A DNA stretch of 33,851 bases from Hafnia alvei (GTDB lineage: Bacteria; Pseudomonadota; Gammaproteobacteria; Enterobacterales; Enterobacteriaceae): contig NZ_FMIQ01000001.1 of the NCBI RefSeq assembly GCF_900095695.1, forward strand, positions 1-33,851, written 5' to 3'. The position numbers and the translations under genes are program-made. A model generated the notes under the pieces. It worked only from the letters and a program-made list of their open reading frames with translations. It was not told where the DNA came from and searched no databases. Below, one piece after another: positions 33,719-33,851 of the stretch (the first letter of the stretch is position 1; the number at the start of each line of letters is the position of its first letter).

Positions 33719-33760
33719 GCGTTATGTGAATACGGCATGCCTGTTTTATTCAAATAACGC
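33719..33760 (-). promoter_or_regulatory. Long hairpin in the purH leader
   Basis: GCGTTAT (33719-33725) pairs with ATAACGC (33754-33760), and TGAATA (33727-33732) with TATTCA (33747-33752), with one G/A mismatch between. The loop carries the palindrome GGCATGCC (33734-33741). It lies 40 bases before the purH start, in the transcribed leader. Confidence 0.55.
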
Positions 33761-33800
33761 CCCTTCGTTGGAAGAGGTCGAAAGATTTTAACGCATCCAG

Positions 33801-33806
33801 ATTGTA
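33801..33806 (-). promoter_or_regulatory. -10 element of the purHD promoter
   Basis: TACAAT on the minus strand (5 of 6) directly follows the PurR operator, which would cover the spacer and -35 region. A second -10 like TAAAAT lies further downstream near 33786-33791. No convincing -35 stands at 17 bases. Confidence 0.5.
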
Positions 33807-33822
33807 ACGAAAACGTTTGCGT
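33807..33822. promoter_or_regulatory. PurR operator of purHD
   Basis: ACGAAAACGTTTGCGT is the exact reverse complement of the PurR consensus ACGCAAACGTTTTCGT. It overlaps the purH promoter region, so hypoxanthine- or guanine-bound PurR should repress purH-purD, as in E. coli. Confidence 0.93.
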
Positions 33823-33851
33823 GATGCTCGTCAAATTTGTCACCAATATCG

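Overview
The window is chromosomal DNA from a gammaproteobacterium of the order Enterobacterales. Gene order and protein sequences follow the Escherichia coli murB-birA-coaA / tRNA-tufB / secE-nusG / rplKAJL-rpoBC / thi / rsd-nudC-hemE-nfi-yjaG-hupA-yjaH / purDH region, but the proteins differ enough to exclude Escherichia or Salmonella. A Hafnia-like relative is a reasonable guess, not a demonstrated one. It is a core housekeeping region: I see no insertion sequence, prophage, CRISPR array, toxin-antitoxin pair or rRNA gene, and no convincing new multi-gene system.

Layout. 1-1103: an iron-siderophore binding protein gene with its own Fur box, promoter and terminator, next to murB where E. 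coli K-12 has the rrnB rRNA operon. 1192-3218: murB-birA (cell wall; biotin ligase/repressor), overlapping by 4 bases and ending in a terminator. 3235-4948, minus strand: coaA and, upstream of it, a GNAT acetyltransferase gene with its own terminator. 5279-7133: one stable-RNA promoter, four tRNAs (Thr-TGT, Tyr-GTA, Gly-TCC, Thr-GGT) and tufB. 7374-8376: secE-nusG. 8433-19629: the L11/L10/beta operon (rplK, rplA, rplJ, rplL, rpoB, rpoC) with its RNA control elements: a probable L1 site, the L10 leader, the rplL-rpoB attenuator, a long RNase III-type stem and a UUCG terminator. 19856-25551, minus strand: thiC-thiE-thiF-thiS-thiG-thiH, almost without gaps, behind a TPP riboswitch. 25625-26998: divergent rsd and nudC. 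27040-30663: hemE, nfi, yjaG, hupA and a yjaH-type lipoprotein. 30666-33822, minus strand: purH-purD, controlled by a full-consensus PurR operator.

How they work together: most of the window makes the transcription and translation machinery (RNA polymerase core, NusG, stalk and L1/L11 proteins, EF-Tu, tRNAs). Around it lie cofactor and nucleotide genes (thiamine, CoA, biotin, haem, purines), each with its expected regulator. The points most worth a second look are in regulatory RNA and start regions: nested repeats over the murB ribosome-binding site, a GC-rich hairpin on the rplJ promoter, competing hairpins before rpoB, a terminator inside the yjaH start region, hairpins in the purH leader and between purH and purD, and a Nudix box in NudC whose conserved glycine is histidine.
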